A stretch of DNA of 64,000 bases from Bactericera cockerelli (Eukaryota > Arthropoda > Insecta > Hemiptera > Triozidae), in the NCBI GenBank assembly GCA_024516035.1, contig CM044967.1, forward strand, positions 18,636,810 to 18,700,809, written 5' to 3'. Shown here one piece after another: positions 1 through 12,000 of the stretch (position 1 is its first letter; each line of letters begins with the position of its first letter). Made by a program: the position numbers and the translations under genes. The notes beneath the pieces were generated by a model. It saw only the letters and a program-made list of their open reading frames with translations, ran no database searches and was not told the origin of the DNA.

Positions 1-22
1 ATCAACTACAAGTGCCAACCAC
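1..22 (+). CDS. EVA1C: EVA1C exon (3' end only)
   Basis: The window opens inside an exon reading INYKCQP, the typical last strand of a SUEL lectin domain, followed by a GTGAGT donor at 23. It ends in phase 1 and joins the exon at 3179 to give CQPHEFRSKVACEND, the linker expected between lectin domains. Confidence 0.75.
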
Positions 23-3000
23 GTGAGTTTTTTTTTTTTTTTGTGAGGATAGGAAAATCTTCTAAAGACACCCAGCCACCTCACTCCCTGGGGTGTGGGA
101 TTTTTACCCACTAAAAACCTATCCTCAAACAAACAACTATGCTTTTTGAGAGTTTTGTTCGTACTAGTTGTCTCCTATGACGTGGTCCTTTATTCTATAC
201 CAGAGATGACATAGGTTTACATGGAAAGATAAGAAGGTATGTCAATGTGTACACTGACAAGAACTTTGTATATACACTAGGCGCGTTGCGGCCTGGTGCG
301 TTCACCGAGGCATGGCCATAGGAGATCCCGGAACCGTGTGATACATTACTTCGGGATATTATTTATTGTTTTTTTTTATTATTTATTAATAATAATCCGC
401 AGAACGGACGTATAATTACGGGTCAAGCCCTTTATACATAGTTACAATTAATAGACAAGTAAAAAACAGTAAAATAAATGCTTACAAGCTATTACTGAGG
501 GATACATAAAAAAAATAAAAATAATTTATTTACAATGTTTATCTACAATGTTTATCTAAAAAAAAATTATCTACAATGTTTCAATATTTATAAATTTCCC
601 TCTAAGTACTATGTGTATTTTTAGGGAATTGGTCTACTTTTTTTTTCTATATCTCTAACAAACTCTTCAATTTAATTTAACTTGTTTTTTACAATAATAG
701 TTAAATTATTTCATGGACATGACCATCACATGAATTAATTCAATTATTTATTTGATGAACTTGGGCAGTAGGGCATCACCCAATAATAGGTAATCTACCT
801 GGTCACTTACATCCAAGCATTGTGTGTGATCCAAACTACAGGTAATAATAATAAAACTCTTTAGTGAAAAGTAACCACCAGGTGAGGTTAATGCAGCATT
901 TTCTTTCACCTAACCCTCTGACTCTTATTATTATGTGGTCACAAACTCAAATTCATGAGGAAAAATTCATGCACTAGGTTGGATCCAACGGATCTCTTAG
1001 TTACCTGGATCACTAGACGAGCGCGTTAACCAATTGACTACAGTGCATGGGAAATATGAAGAAAATGGAAACTGCCATTCAACTTACAAAAAATGTATGA
1101 TAAAAAAAGTCCCTTTCCATTAACGCTACAATAAGACATTACAATACTGTAATAAAATCGGAGTGCCTTAATGCCTCCGAATGTCTGGTGGTGAACATCA
1201 ACAAAGAAAATGGATAATATGTGTAGAAGAGAAAGAAACAATGAAAAATCATGAGGAAAATAATAGGCCCGAGGTTTGACAATGGAATTTGAAAACTGCG
1301 TAGTGATAAGCAGTGCCGGATTACCCATATGGCGGATTTGGCAGATGCCAAGGGCCCCGCGCTTTAGGGGGCCCCGCGCTTGAGCAGCTTACACTAGATA
1401 TTATGAGTTGTTTTAAAGCTTACACTAGGTATTATGGATTTTTTAAAAGCTTACACTAGGTACTTTTGAATAATGAGTAAGAAGAAGAAATAAAAGTACA
1501 CACTCACAACAAAGTACTACATTGAAAGAAAAGCGCGGGACTCCCTATTATTATCTATTCCTTGAATAAACAATGATCAACCACATAGAAATTAGCGGAT
1601 TACCTACCAATATGTCAGATTTGTTAGATGCCAAGTTCCCCTCGATTTTGGGGGCCCCGCCTTTCGGGCAGCTTACATAAATTATAAATGTTTGAATGAC
1701 TTTTAATTTGGATTTTTTACCGTCAAATTTACTTATCTTGATGGTTTGGATTGTTTTTCAAGACATGCAATTCTAGTACCATTAAAGAAAAAAAAAAATC
1801 TTTGGGCATTTTAAAAGTGCCTTTTGATTGTTTGGAATTAATTTGGAAAGTTACCTTTAAAAAAAATTAGCATTCAATCTTAGCGATAAAATCTTCATAG
1901 TAATCGATGATCTACTTTCTACACATCTTACCTAATGACATCTTTCTACACATATTCATTTCATAATACATATTTAGATATTTCTAGTATTATTCGGAAA
2001 AAATGTTGCCTTTGGTGTTATAAACGTCGTTTTTGATACTAATATGGATTGGTGCTCAGGACACTTTGCTTCGATTTCAAGGTTCTAAAAATAGTATTTT
2101 AGAATTAACTCAGTACCATTTTGGGGCCCCGCGCCTTGAAACTGCCAAGGGCCCCGCGCAGTCTTAATCCGGCACTGGTGATAAGGAAGTCTATGAGAAC
2201 ACAGAAAGAATAAGAGATCCAATGAGAAAAAGAGTATAAATTTTTATGGACATGTAAAGAAAATGAAAGAAGATAGATTGACAAAAAGAGTTTTCAATTT
2301 CTTTGATAAAAATCCGAAAAACCCCAAAAACCCGAGAAGAACAAAAAACAAATCATTTAAATGATATTTTCCGAGGTCCATAGTCGGCCCAAAATAAAAA
2401 AAAAAACATCAAACAACTCCTTGTACCTCAAATCCACTAGTTCACAATTTTAGCGGGTAGCGCAGAATTACAGGTCGCTGCTCACATAAAAGCAGCTACT
2501 CATTTTTCCTCATACCTCGTGAAAAATAGAAAAATTATAGACTGTTTAGAGTTCCACAAGTGAAGCCCCAATTATCACGCCGACCTCTATTAGATCTAAT
2601 GTGACCAGTTGATTGTATTTGAGGGGGTTAGACGCCAAGGGGTTTAAGTGACATTTTTTGAGAAACTGAGTTATGTATATCACTGGAAAGATGAGACTGA
2701 ATTTTATTATGTAACAAGAGGAAATAGAATTTTATCTAACTGATGAGACTGTAATAAGTAAAACCCTATCCTTGAAATGCCTCAATTACTCTAATAAAAA
2801 AACTTTGGCCTCGAATTACTCAATTTAACTTTATGTCACTTGTACCCCTTGGCGCCTAACCCCCTCATTTGGTTTTAATGTCCTGATTTTAAGATAGTCA
2901 GGAAGAGGGTTTTACCCTACAATAACCCAGCCTGGGTTGGGTCGGAATGCCAGCATCACGAAGTCTTCACCTCGCTGGACGTTGCTTAGCGGTGATCCTA

Positions 3001-6000
3001 CGAGAACCGGTGCATTCAACGTGCCATTGACTCTGGTGAGAAATAATAATAATAACCATGTATATTTTTATTATTATATTTATATAAATAAACTGTCCCT
3101 CTCTTTTACTCAAATCCTAATAATGACTCTCCACTTCTGTAATAATAATAATATGCTTCCCGCCATGTTCCATGATAGATGAGTTCCGCAGTAAGGTAGC
3201 CTGTGAGAACGACATCTTACAGTTGGAGTGTCAGCCCTACTTCCGGATAGCCATCTATTCCGCCAGCTTCGGCCGGACTGAGTATGAAAGCTTGCAGTGT
3301 CCTCAGCGCCAGGGCGTTCCGGAAGAAAGTGAGTTTTCTTTACAAGTACAATTAATAATAATTTTATTTATTTGTAATATTATTTTACAATTGTACAATT
3401 TACGAACAGTTTGAAAATCATAAAATATTACATTTTTGTTGAGATCATATACAAGATTTCCCAGTTTTATTTTTAGAAAATTTTGAAATCGACTCCAGAA
3501 GAATTCTATGACTAAAATGATCTTAAGTAATTTTTCGAAAAACGAAAAAAAAATTTTTAAAAAAATTAAACTTGAATTTTTTTCATCTACATCGAGGTTA
3601 CTTTTATAAAGAGGTTATTTTACCTTAGAGAGTGGTGCATTGGAAATTTTTCTCCTAAATCAGGTTCGACCGTATAGCTGACGGGACCCCAGTCTGTCCC
3701 GGTAGCTCAGTGGTAAAGGCGGCGGTCTGGTAATCCAGAGGTCGCGGGTTCGAAACCCAGCCGGGACATTACAACATGTTATCCTCCCATTTGGGATTTT
3801 TACCACTTAATTGGGCTTACTGCTGGATTAATGGGACTTAACAGTCTTAATCGGGCAGTATAAATAAGGCGATATTATTATTATTATCATACGTGGCCAA
3901 GCATTGGTAGTTTTTTACGGCGCTAGGCTGATAATAGTAATGATAATAATAACACTCTTAGTGGAAGGTAACCATCGGGCGAGGTTAATGCTTAAAGCAT
4001 TTTCTACCACCTAAATTATAGGTCCTATTCTTTGTAAAGGGCGGTCTTCATAGCTCGACCGAGGTGTTTGACAGAAGTTTTATTTTTATTTATTTAATAG
4101 GTACATGAAAGTAAATGGTTAATACATATATACAGTATGTTTCAGAAAAGGTGGCCACCCCCTCGTAACTTTTGAACGCGACGGAATTTTTCAATTCTGT
4201 AAAGTCCTAGGTATAGGAAGTGCCCTATGGCCCATCCTGTGGTCATATTTATTTTTGGCCCGGTCGGCCCTTCCGGCTTTTAGGCCATATTTTTTCATTT
4301 TTCTCGCGAATTTTAAATGGAATGCTATATTTTTTATTCCTGTTAATTAAAGTCCAAGTTAGGCTGAGTATAATGAGCTTTTAAAGTTTTCAAAAAACCT
4401 TATCAGGGCGGAGCTAGTAGGGTGCAAGTTTCAAAATTGTTACACCCTGTATTTCAGCGTTAGTTAGATTTTTTAGTACTTTTTTTATGTTCATAGGTTC
4501 AAAATATTGTTTTACACCATATGAAATCAAAAAAATATTCTTGTTTACTTCTAATCAGGGTCATAGCAAGGTTTTTGTAAAAGTACTTTTTTTCTCACGT
4601 CAATTTTTCCGTAAATTAATGGTGTTCTCAAAATTGGCATTTTTAGAGGTGAAAGTCTGCAGTGACATATGTTTTTTATGCTTGCAATCGAAAGAAAACT
4701 TAACGGAGAAGCGATTAAAATCATAAAAAAAGCCATTTAACCTGCTAGTTTTTTCACGACAGTGTCCGGTAAAGTGGGTGAATTTCGTATTGGATTTTTT
4801 TTTTTTTGAGGAAACACAATTGGCATAGAAAATAAAAATATCTAATAAGGGAATATTACTTCAATAAACATAACTAAATGCGAAATTAAATGAAAATTAT
4901 TTCTTCTAAATCAGTGCCGGATATTTTTTTTTTCTCTCTCTCTTTTTTTTCACTTTTCAAAGTTCAAGTTCTATCAAAAATAATTATCGGATAATGCTGC
5001 TTCTAAAGTCGGCCTAGGGGTCCCCTCTTCAGACAATTTTAGTTGGTAAGTTGGTAAAATCTGCAGAAAACACATTGTCAATAATTCTGGAGTCAGTCCG
5101 ATGGCGCTTTGAATGCAACGATTCTTGTAGGATCACCGAAGTTAAGCAAAGTCCAGCGAGGAGAAGACTTCGTGATGCTGGCATTCCGGCCTAACCCAGG
5201 CTGGGTGAGATAAATGTGTTTAGGAGGTTGGTGAGTTTCTTGCGAATGGAATGTAACACCCCCGTTATGATATGACCATGCAGTTGAAACGCGATATTAA
5301 ACCCAAATTAAAAAAAAATCATACTGGTGTTGCTAGTAATGAATAACAGGTCTCTAAATAAAAATCTAATTATCTCGAAATTTAAGAGAAAAAAAATACC
5401 AGGTCAAGTACCAAACTCTTGAGGGTGAAAATTAAACCAATTCAATTATTTTAAAGAGGCGAGGAGAGAGAGAGAGAGAAAGAGAGAGAGAAAAAAAATT
5501 TATCCGGCACTGATTTAGAAGAAATAATCTTCATTTAATTTCGCATTTAGTTATGTTAATTGAAGTATTATTCCCTTATTAGGTATTATTTATTTTCTAT
5601 GCCAATTGTGTTTCCTCAACAACAAAAAAATCCAATACGAAATTCACCCACTTTACCGGACACTGTCGTGAAAAAACTAGCAGGTTAAATGGCTTTTTTT
5701 ATGATTTTAATCGCTTCTCCGTTAAGTTTTCTTTCGATTGCAAGCATAAAAAACAATATGTCACTGCAGATTTCACCTTAAAAAAGCCAATTTCGAGAAC
5801 ACCATTATTTACGAGAAAAATTGACGTGAGAAAAAAAGTATTTTACAAAAACTTCTTTTGACCTGATAGAAGTAAACAAAGAATATTTTTTTGATTCATT
5901 GGTGTAAAACAATATTTTTGAACCTATAGAACATAAAAAAAGTACTAAAAAATCTAACTAACGCTGAAATACAGGTGTAAACAATTTTGAAACTTCACCT

Positions 6001-9000
6001 ACTACTCGCACTGATAAGGTATTTGAAAACTTGAAAAGCCATTATATCAGCCTAATTGGACTTTTAATTACAGGACTTAAAAAATGAAACATTCCATTTA
6101 AAATTCGCGGGAAAAATGAAAAAATATGGCCTAAAAGCCGGAAGGGCCGACCGGGGCCAAAAATAAATATGACCACAGGATGGGCCATAGGGCACTTCTT
6201 ATACCTAGGACTTTACAGAATTGAAAAATTCCGTCGCGTTCAAAAGTTACGAGGGGGTGGCCACCTTTTCTGAAACATACTGTATACAGGGTCTTCATAA
6301 AGTCTCACCCAGGCCTAGGTTCCTCGAAAACGACTCAGAATATCAAAAAACGCAAAAACCCGTATTCCTTTATATTTAGGGGGAATGATTTTCAGACAAA
6401 AAATTTTTGCCTACACGGCCCCAGTCAGGCTGGGCATGGACCAACTTTAAAATCTTAAATAGAATGGTATGTCTTGTGGCATATTGTTTTAAAGGTCTTA
6501 TTGAGAGAAGTTAATTACAATAAATTTCAGTGTGCTACAACTTACCGTTCTCGAGATACAGGGTCGGACGTCCTGCGTAATATCCCTATATTTTGACCTA
6601 TAACTCGTTAACCGTAAATTATGGAGAAATTTTTTCTTGATAATAATAACTCCTTATAGCAAGAAATTTCGAACAAGTTAAAATTTGATTTGTTTTTTTC
6701 GTTAAATTTTTTTCGACTGTTCGTCCGGCTGGCTGACGAAACCGACCAGAAACTAACATCAACAGAGTATGTCGAGTTATAACTTGTTCGAAAAGTCTCA
6801 TCATAAGGAGTTATTATTAACAAGAAAAATTTTCTCCATAATTTACGGTTATCGAGTTATAGGTCAAAATATATGGATATTACGCAGGGCGTCCGACCCT
6901 GTATCTCGAGAACGGTAAGTTGTAGCACACTGAAATTTATTGTAATGAACTTCTCTCAATAAGACCTTTAAAACAATATGTCACAAGACATACCATTCTA
7001 TTTGAGATTTTAAAGTTGGTCCATGCCCAGCCTGACTGGGGCCGTGTAGGCAAAAATTTTTTGTCTGAAAATCAATCCCCCTAAATATAAAGGAATACGG
7101 GTTTTTGCGTTTTTTGATATTCTGAGTCGTTTTCGAGAAACCTAGGCCTGGGTGAGACTTTATGAAGACCCTGTATACAGGGTGGTCCAGAAAGTTTGCA
7201 CCAAAATGATAGGGGTAATAAAAGAGACCATTTCCAACAAAAATATTCCCGGACATTTTCCTTTATTTTTTGTCGTTTTCAAAATGGCGGCCAAAATGTG
7301 TGTTTTTCAATTATGTGCGTTCAGAACCTTGACAGCCTAAATGAGCATGATCATTAAAACATTGAACGGGTTAATTTAACTTATTTTAATTAAAATTTTA
7401 TTCTCAATTCAAAAATGCAATCCGTTTTTTTCTAGGTGGTACAGAAAAAATTAAAAAAATCAAAAGCCAAACCAAAGTCGGAATATTTGAAAAACACGTT
7501 TTGGCCGCCATTTTGAAAACGACAAAAAAATAAAGGAAAATGTCCGGGAATATTTTTGTTGGAAATGGTCTCTTTTATTACCCCTATCATTTTGGTGCAA
7601 ACTTTCTGGACCACCCTGTATAACAATGACAGGTTACATAATTCATAATATTTAACCGACCTCAGTAGCTTGATCGATAAGGCAGCGGACTTGTAACCTG
7701 GAGGTCGGTGGTTCAAGTGCCGGTTTCAGCGTAGATTTAGTAAAGCGAGTTTGATTAGTTGTGATATCACGAAAGTGATTAACACAAATATGATAACTAA
7801 CTAATTCATAATAATTTTTAACTGAACTTATGCTAGTTTCTATTGGCTGTCGTCATCCCACACTAAGGGCCACACCTGTGAATAAGCTGCATTATTGATT
7901 GAGAAATAAAATAATTCCCAATTGTTATTCCAGCTTGCCTGGTGAGTTACGCCACTGAGACAGTGATGCAGTTGTGTCATGGAAAGCGCGTGTGTAAGCT
8001 GGCCACTGACGCCGCTACTTTCGGCAATCCCTGTAAGCCAGAGTCCAGGATGTATCTGCGAGTTGTCTTCACGTGTGGTGAGTGCAATTAATTTATCTAT
8101 AATTAATATATGACTAGTAAATGGTTCAAATATACAGGTACTAGCGGGCTGTCGCCCGCTTTGCGGGCCGAGGCATGGCCGTGCGGAGAAATAGCGGTGA
8201 AAGCAAAAAATTCTTTTTCGCCAATGGCAGGTGTTGTAGTGGGAATTTCGTCTTATTGCACATCTAGACTATAAGACAAAGCTAACTACAAAATTTCAGC
8301 TTCCTAGGACTTACCAGTACGGAGAAACAGTGATGAATCAGTGAGTCAGTCAGTGAGTGAGTGAAACTCTCTTTTACAAGTATAGATAGATATAGCAATG
8401 ACAGTTTACATAATTCATAATATTTTTAACTGAACTTATGCTACTTTCTTTTGGCTGTCGTCATCCCACACTAAGGGTACACCTATGAAGTATGGTCCTT
8501 GTGTCGTTCTTTAACATTTGATAATTTTCACGCCGTGCTTGATAATTTCCATGTTTTAATTGGCAAATATTTGACTCAGTTGCGTTCTCGTTACTTACGA
8601 AGCAAAGGCTGAGAGAGTACAGGGACTCATTTGAAGTCCCATTCTCGCAGGATAAACAGATCATTGTATTGTGTTCTGTGCTATTGTCTTCTGTCCTGGA
8701 AAGTCCTTCGGGAATTACTCGACGAGCAGAATGAGGAAGAGAAACAGATAGACAAGGATATGCCGGATGTTGAAGTAAATAGAGAGGATGTTTAGCTAAT
8801 TTTGCTTAGAACAACTTTTTTTTTTAAAACAAGTTCACAAGTTAAGCCCATTTTTAAAATAAAACACAAAAAGTTAGACATTAAAAATTAAACACTTATG
8901 ACTAGAATAAAAAAAAACAATTTTGACTAGCTTATAAAAAAAACACTTATGACTAGCTTATAACTACTTATCTAAATAGCTCAGAACTTCTTCTTCTTCT

Positions 9001-12000
9001 TTCACTTTGCCTTCTCCCAAATCTACGTGGGGTCGGCAGTGTTCAACCTCATGCTTGAGGTTGGTTGGTTGTGGCGCATTTTTTTATGCCCTCCCTAACG
9101 CCAACGATTCTATTTGATTTAACGTCCTGATTAGGACAGTAGTCACAACCGTTACGCCACGGAAGCTGAAAGCTAGTACAACTTATTAATGTGAAATAAA
9201 GTACCTATCCTTGTTGTTGTAGTAGCTAGCTTGGCTAGTCTGGTAATCCAGGTAGCGTAGGGATCCGTTGGTTCGATGACTGTTATTATTATTATTATTG
9301 TTGTTTCATTGTACTACATATGACTATTATTATCATTGTTCCACAGTTCCGCGGAAAGTCCTGCGGGATTTCTTCGACGAGCAGAGCGAGGAGGAGGAGA
9401 ACACGGACGAGGACTCTCCCGACCTGGATGTGGAGGTGGAGGATGCTCTGCTACCCTCGCCCAAGAGGGAGGGGGGACGCGCCCACACGACCAATGAGGA
9501 CCCCGCCGTCCTGTCCACCCCCCATGTGCACAATGTATCCCGCTCAGAAACTCTAGATGGTAAGAAACAGATTAGGGTGTGCACAATGTGTCCCGCTCAG
9601 AAACTCTAGATGGTAAGAAACAGATTAGGGTGTGCATAATGTGTCCCGCTCAGAAACTCTAGATGGTAAGAAACAGATTAGGGTGTGCACAATGTAACCC
9701 GCTCAGAAACTCTAGATGGTAAGGAACCCCATGTGCACAATGTATTCCGCTCAGAAACTCTAGATGGTAAGAAACTCGCTTGCCATGCGGAAGGTCCCGG
9801 TTTCGATCCCCCATGCCGACAAAAATTTGTATTCTTAGTTTGGTTACAATTGTTTGTAAGGGATACCTTCCGGTGCGCTCGTGTTGACCCAGCACCTAAT
9901 TGGGAAGTATTGTGTCACTTCTCGCCCATCAGAGGGGAGGTATACTACGGGATGGGCAGGCTACAACACAGACCACAAGCGTCTACAGTAGCTCCTGTTT
10001 CATGGCTACGAAATAAAAACGGCTGTGAAACAGTGAAACACTCATCTTTTAATATAAAAAAAAGTTCAGCAGTTCAGCAAAACAGCAAAGCCAACCTCCG
10101 TGGCTCAGTGGTTACGAGCATTGGTTACTGACCCGGAGGTTGCGGGTTCAAATCCCGGCCGGAGCGGAAATTTCTTACCGAAATTTTCCGTTTCCGGAAT
10201 CGCATGGATGTAAAGCTAAAGTGCCCTGAAGTAATGCGAAAGCGGTTCCGGGGCACACTTACCTTTTAAAAAATCAACAAACAAAAAAGTTCAGCAGAAT
10301 ATCAAACGTAAGAGCCTTACTCAGGCTGGGTGAGGTTCATGTGGGTAGCTGTGGGAATAGAGGTTAAACCCCCCGTCCAGAATAACTCAAATTAGGGAGA
10401 TAAAACCAAATAGAATCAACTGGTCACAATAGAACTCATTAGTTTGAAGTATATCAATTCTATTAAATCCAGGTAAGATACTAAAGGAACATCCTCATGT
10501 TTATAATGTATCCATTGTATCCCGCACAGAAACACTTGATCGTAAGTTAATTGTGTTAAAACAGAAAAGTGAGAAGTTCTACATTCAATCTTCTGTCTAC
10601 AAAGTGTACAAGATGAAGGTACATGAAAATAGCTGGACAATAACTGAACAGCAGGCTGCTTTCAGCTAATTGGATCTCTTTAGCTATAGTGTGACTTTGA
10701 CATGAGTTTTGGTATTTGATCTACTTTTATTATATTTTTTCACGCGTTGAGAAAAGGTCAACCTCCATTTTGAAACAGAGGATTTCTCTGTGTATCCAGA
10801 GAGGAAATGCGGCAGCTGTGATGGGCACAGTGCCTCGTTCCTCAGACTTGGAGGGAATTTTTTATATTTTATAAATAGTTTAAAAAAAAAAAAAAATTGT
10901 TGATATTTATGTAGTTGTGAAACAAATATAAACTAGAAATAATATGGTATGCTGAACACTATAAATCCAAGATAAATTTAGATTTACCAAGTACAGAAAC
11001 GATTTTAAACTATACTCAAGCTTTAGTTACAAGAATTATTATTAATTGAAATTAATTTTTAATTTATTTATTAATTTCTTTTTATCTAAATTACAGATTC
11101 CAACGGAGAAGAAGACTTGCTTCCCATGGTAGCCATAATACTAGTCGTGTCCCTTATTATTAGTGTTCTCCTTGCCGTGCATTTCATCATGTGGCAACAG
11201 AAGAGGAAAAAACAGGTAGAGATATTAATAACAATAACACTTATTTATTTTTCTCTTTATTTTTAAGGAAGGGCGGGGAAAAATCTTTTAAAGACACCCA
11301 GGTCTTAGCCTGGGGTGTGGGATTTCCACCCACTAAAAACCCACTTTTCCTGACAGCATACTGCACTTGGAACCGAAATACTTTCATTACGTCAAGTGCA
11401 GTGCCAATACCGATCCCATTGTAGAGCCCTCCCATCTCTCTCTTTTATAAGTATGATATCTCTCACCATCTTTTCAACATATTCCCACTTCTCTCGACTC
11501 TCTAGCATTTCCTCAATCACACACTCTTGACTCACTACTTTTCCTAGTTTTGAAGAACACTCATCTCTCATTTGCTTAAATCTTTCACTAATAAAAACAT
11601 TTCACATATGAGTAGTGTTGAAGTCTCCTAGGAATGCGCGCACGATTATCTCAGTTCAAATGTACTAAAAGTTTGGTTACAGTTGTTTGTAAGGGATACC
11701 TTCCGGAGCGCTCGTGTTGACCCAGCACCTAAATGGGAAGTATTGTATGTCACTTCTCTCACATCAGAGGGGAGACAACTTACGGGATGGGTAGTCTACA
11801 ACACAGACCACAAGCGTTGCAATTTCCCAAGGGTTTAATGGTTTAAAAAGAAAAAGCACAAGTCCTCACGATGGTTGATCGCACATAGAAATATGTGGTT
11901 CAGGACGAGCCATCTTTTCAACTGAAGTTGGCTGGAGACCATCATTCCCCCTCCAGATGTAGCCAAGCTGGCTACATCAACAACAACAACTACAAACGTC

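Noticed and set aside
3695..3770. Possible functional tRNA genes (also at 13079, 22650, 28430, 29247, 36674, 49782)
   Set aside because: Each tRNA-like module is followed by a family-specific body and tail, recurs many times with mutations, and is therefore a SINE head.
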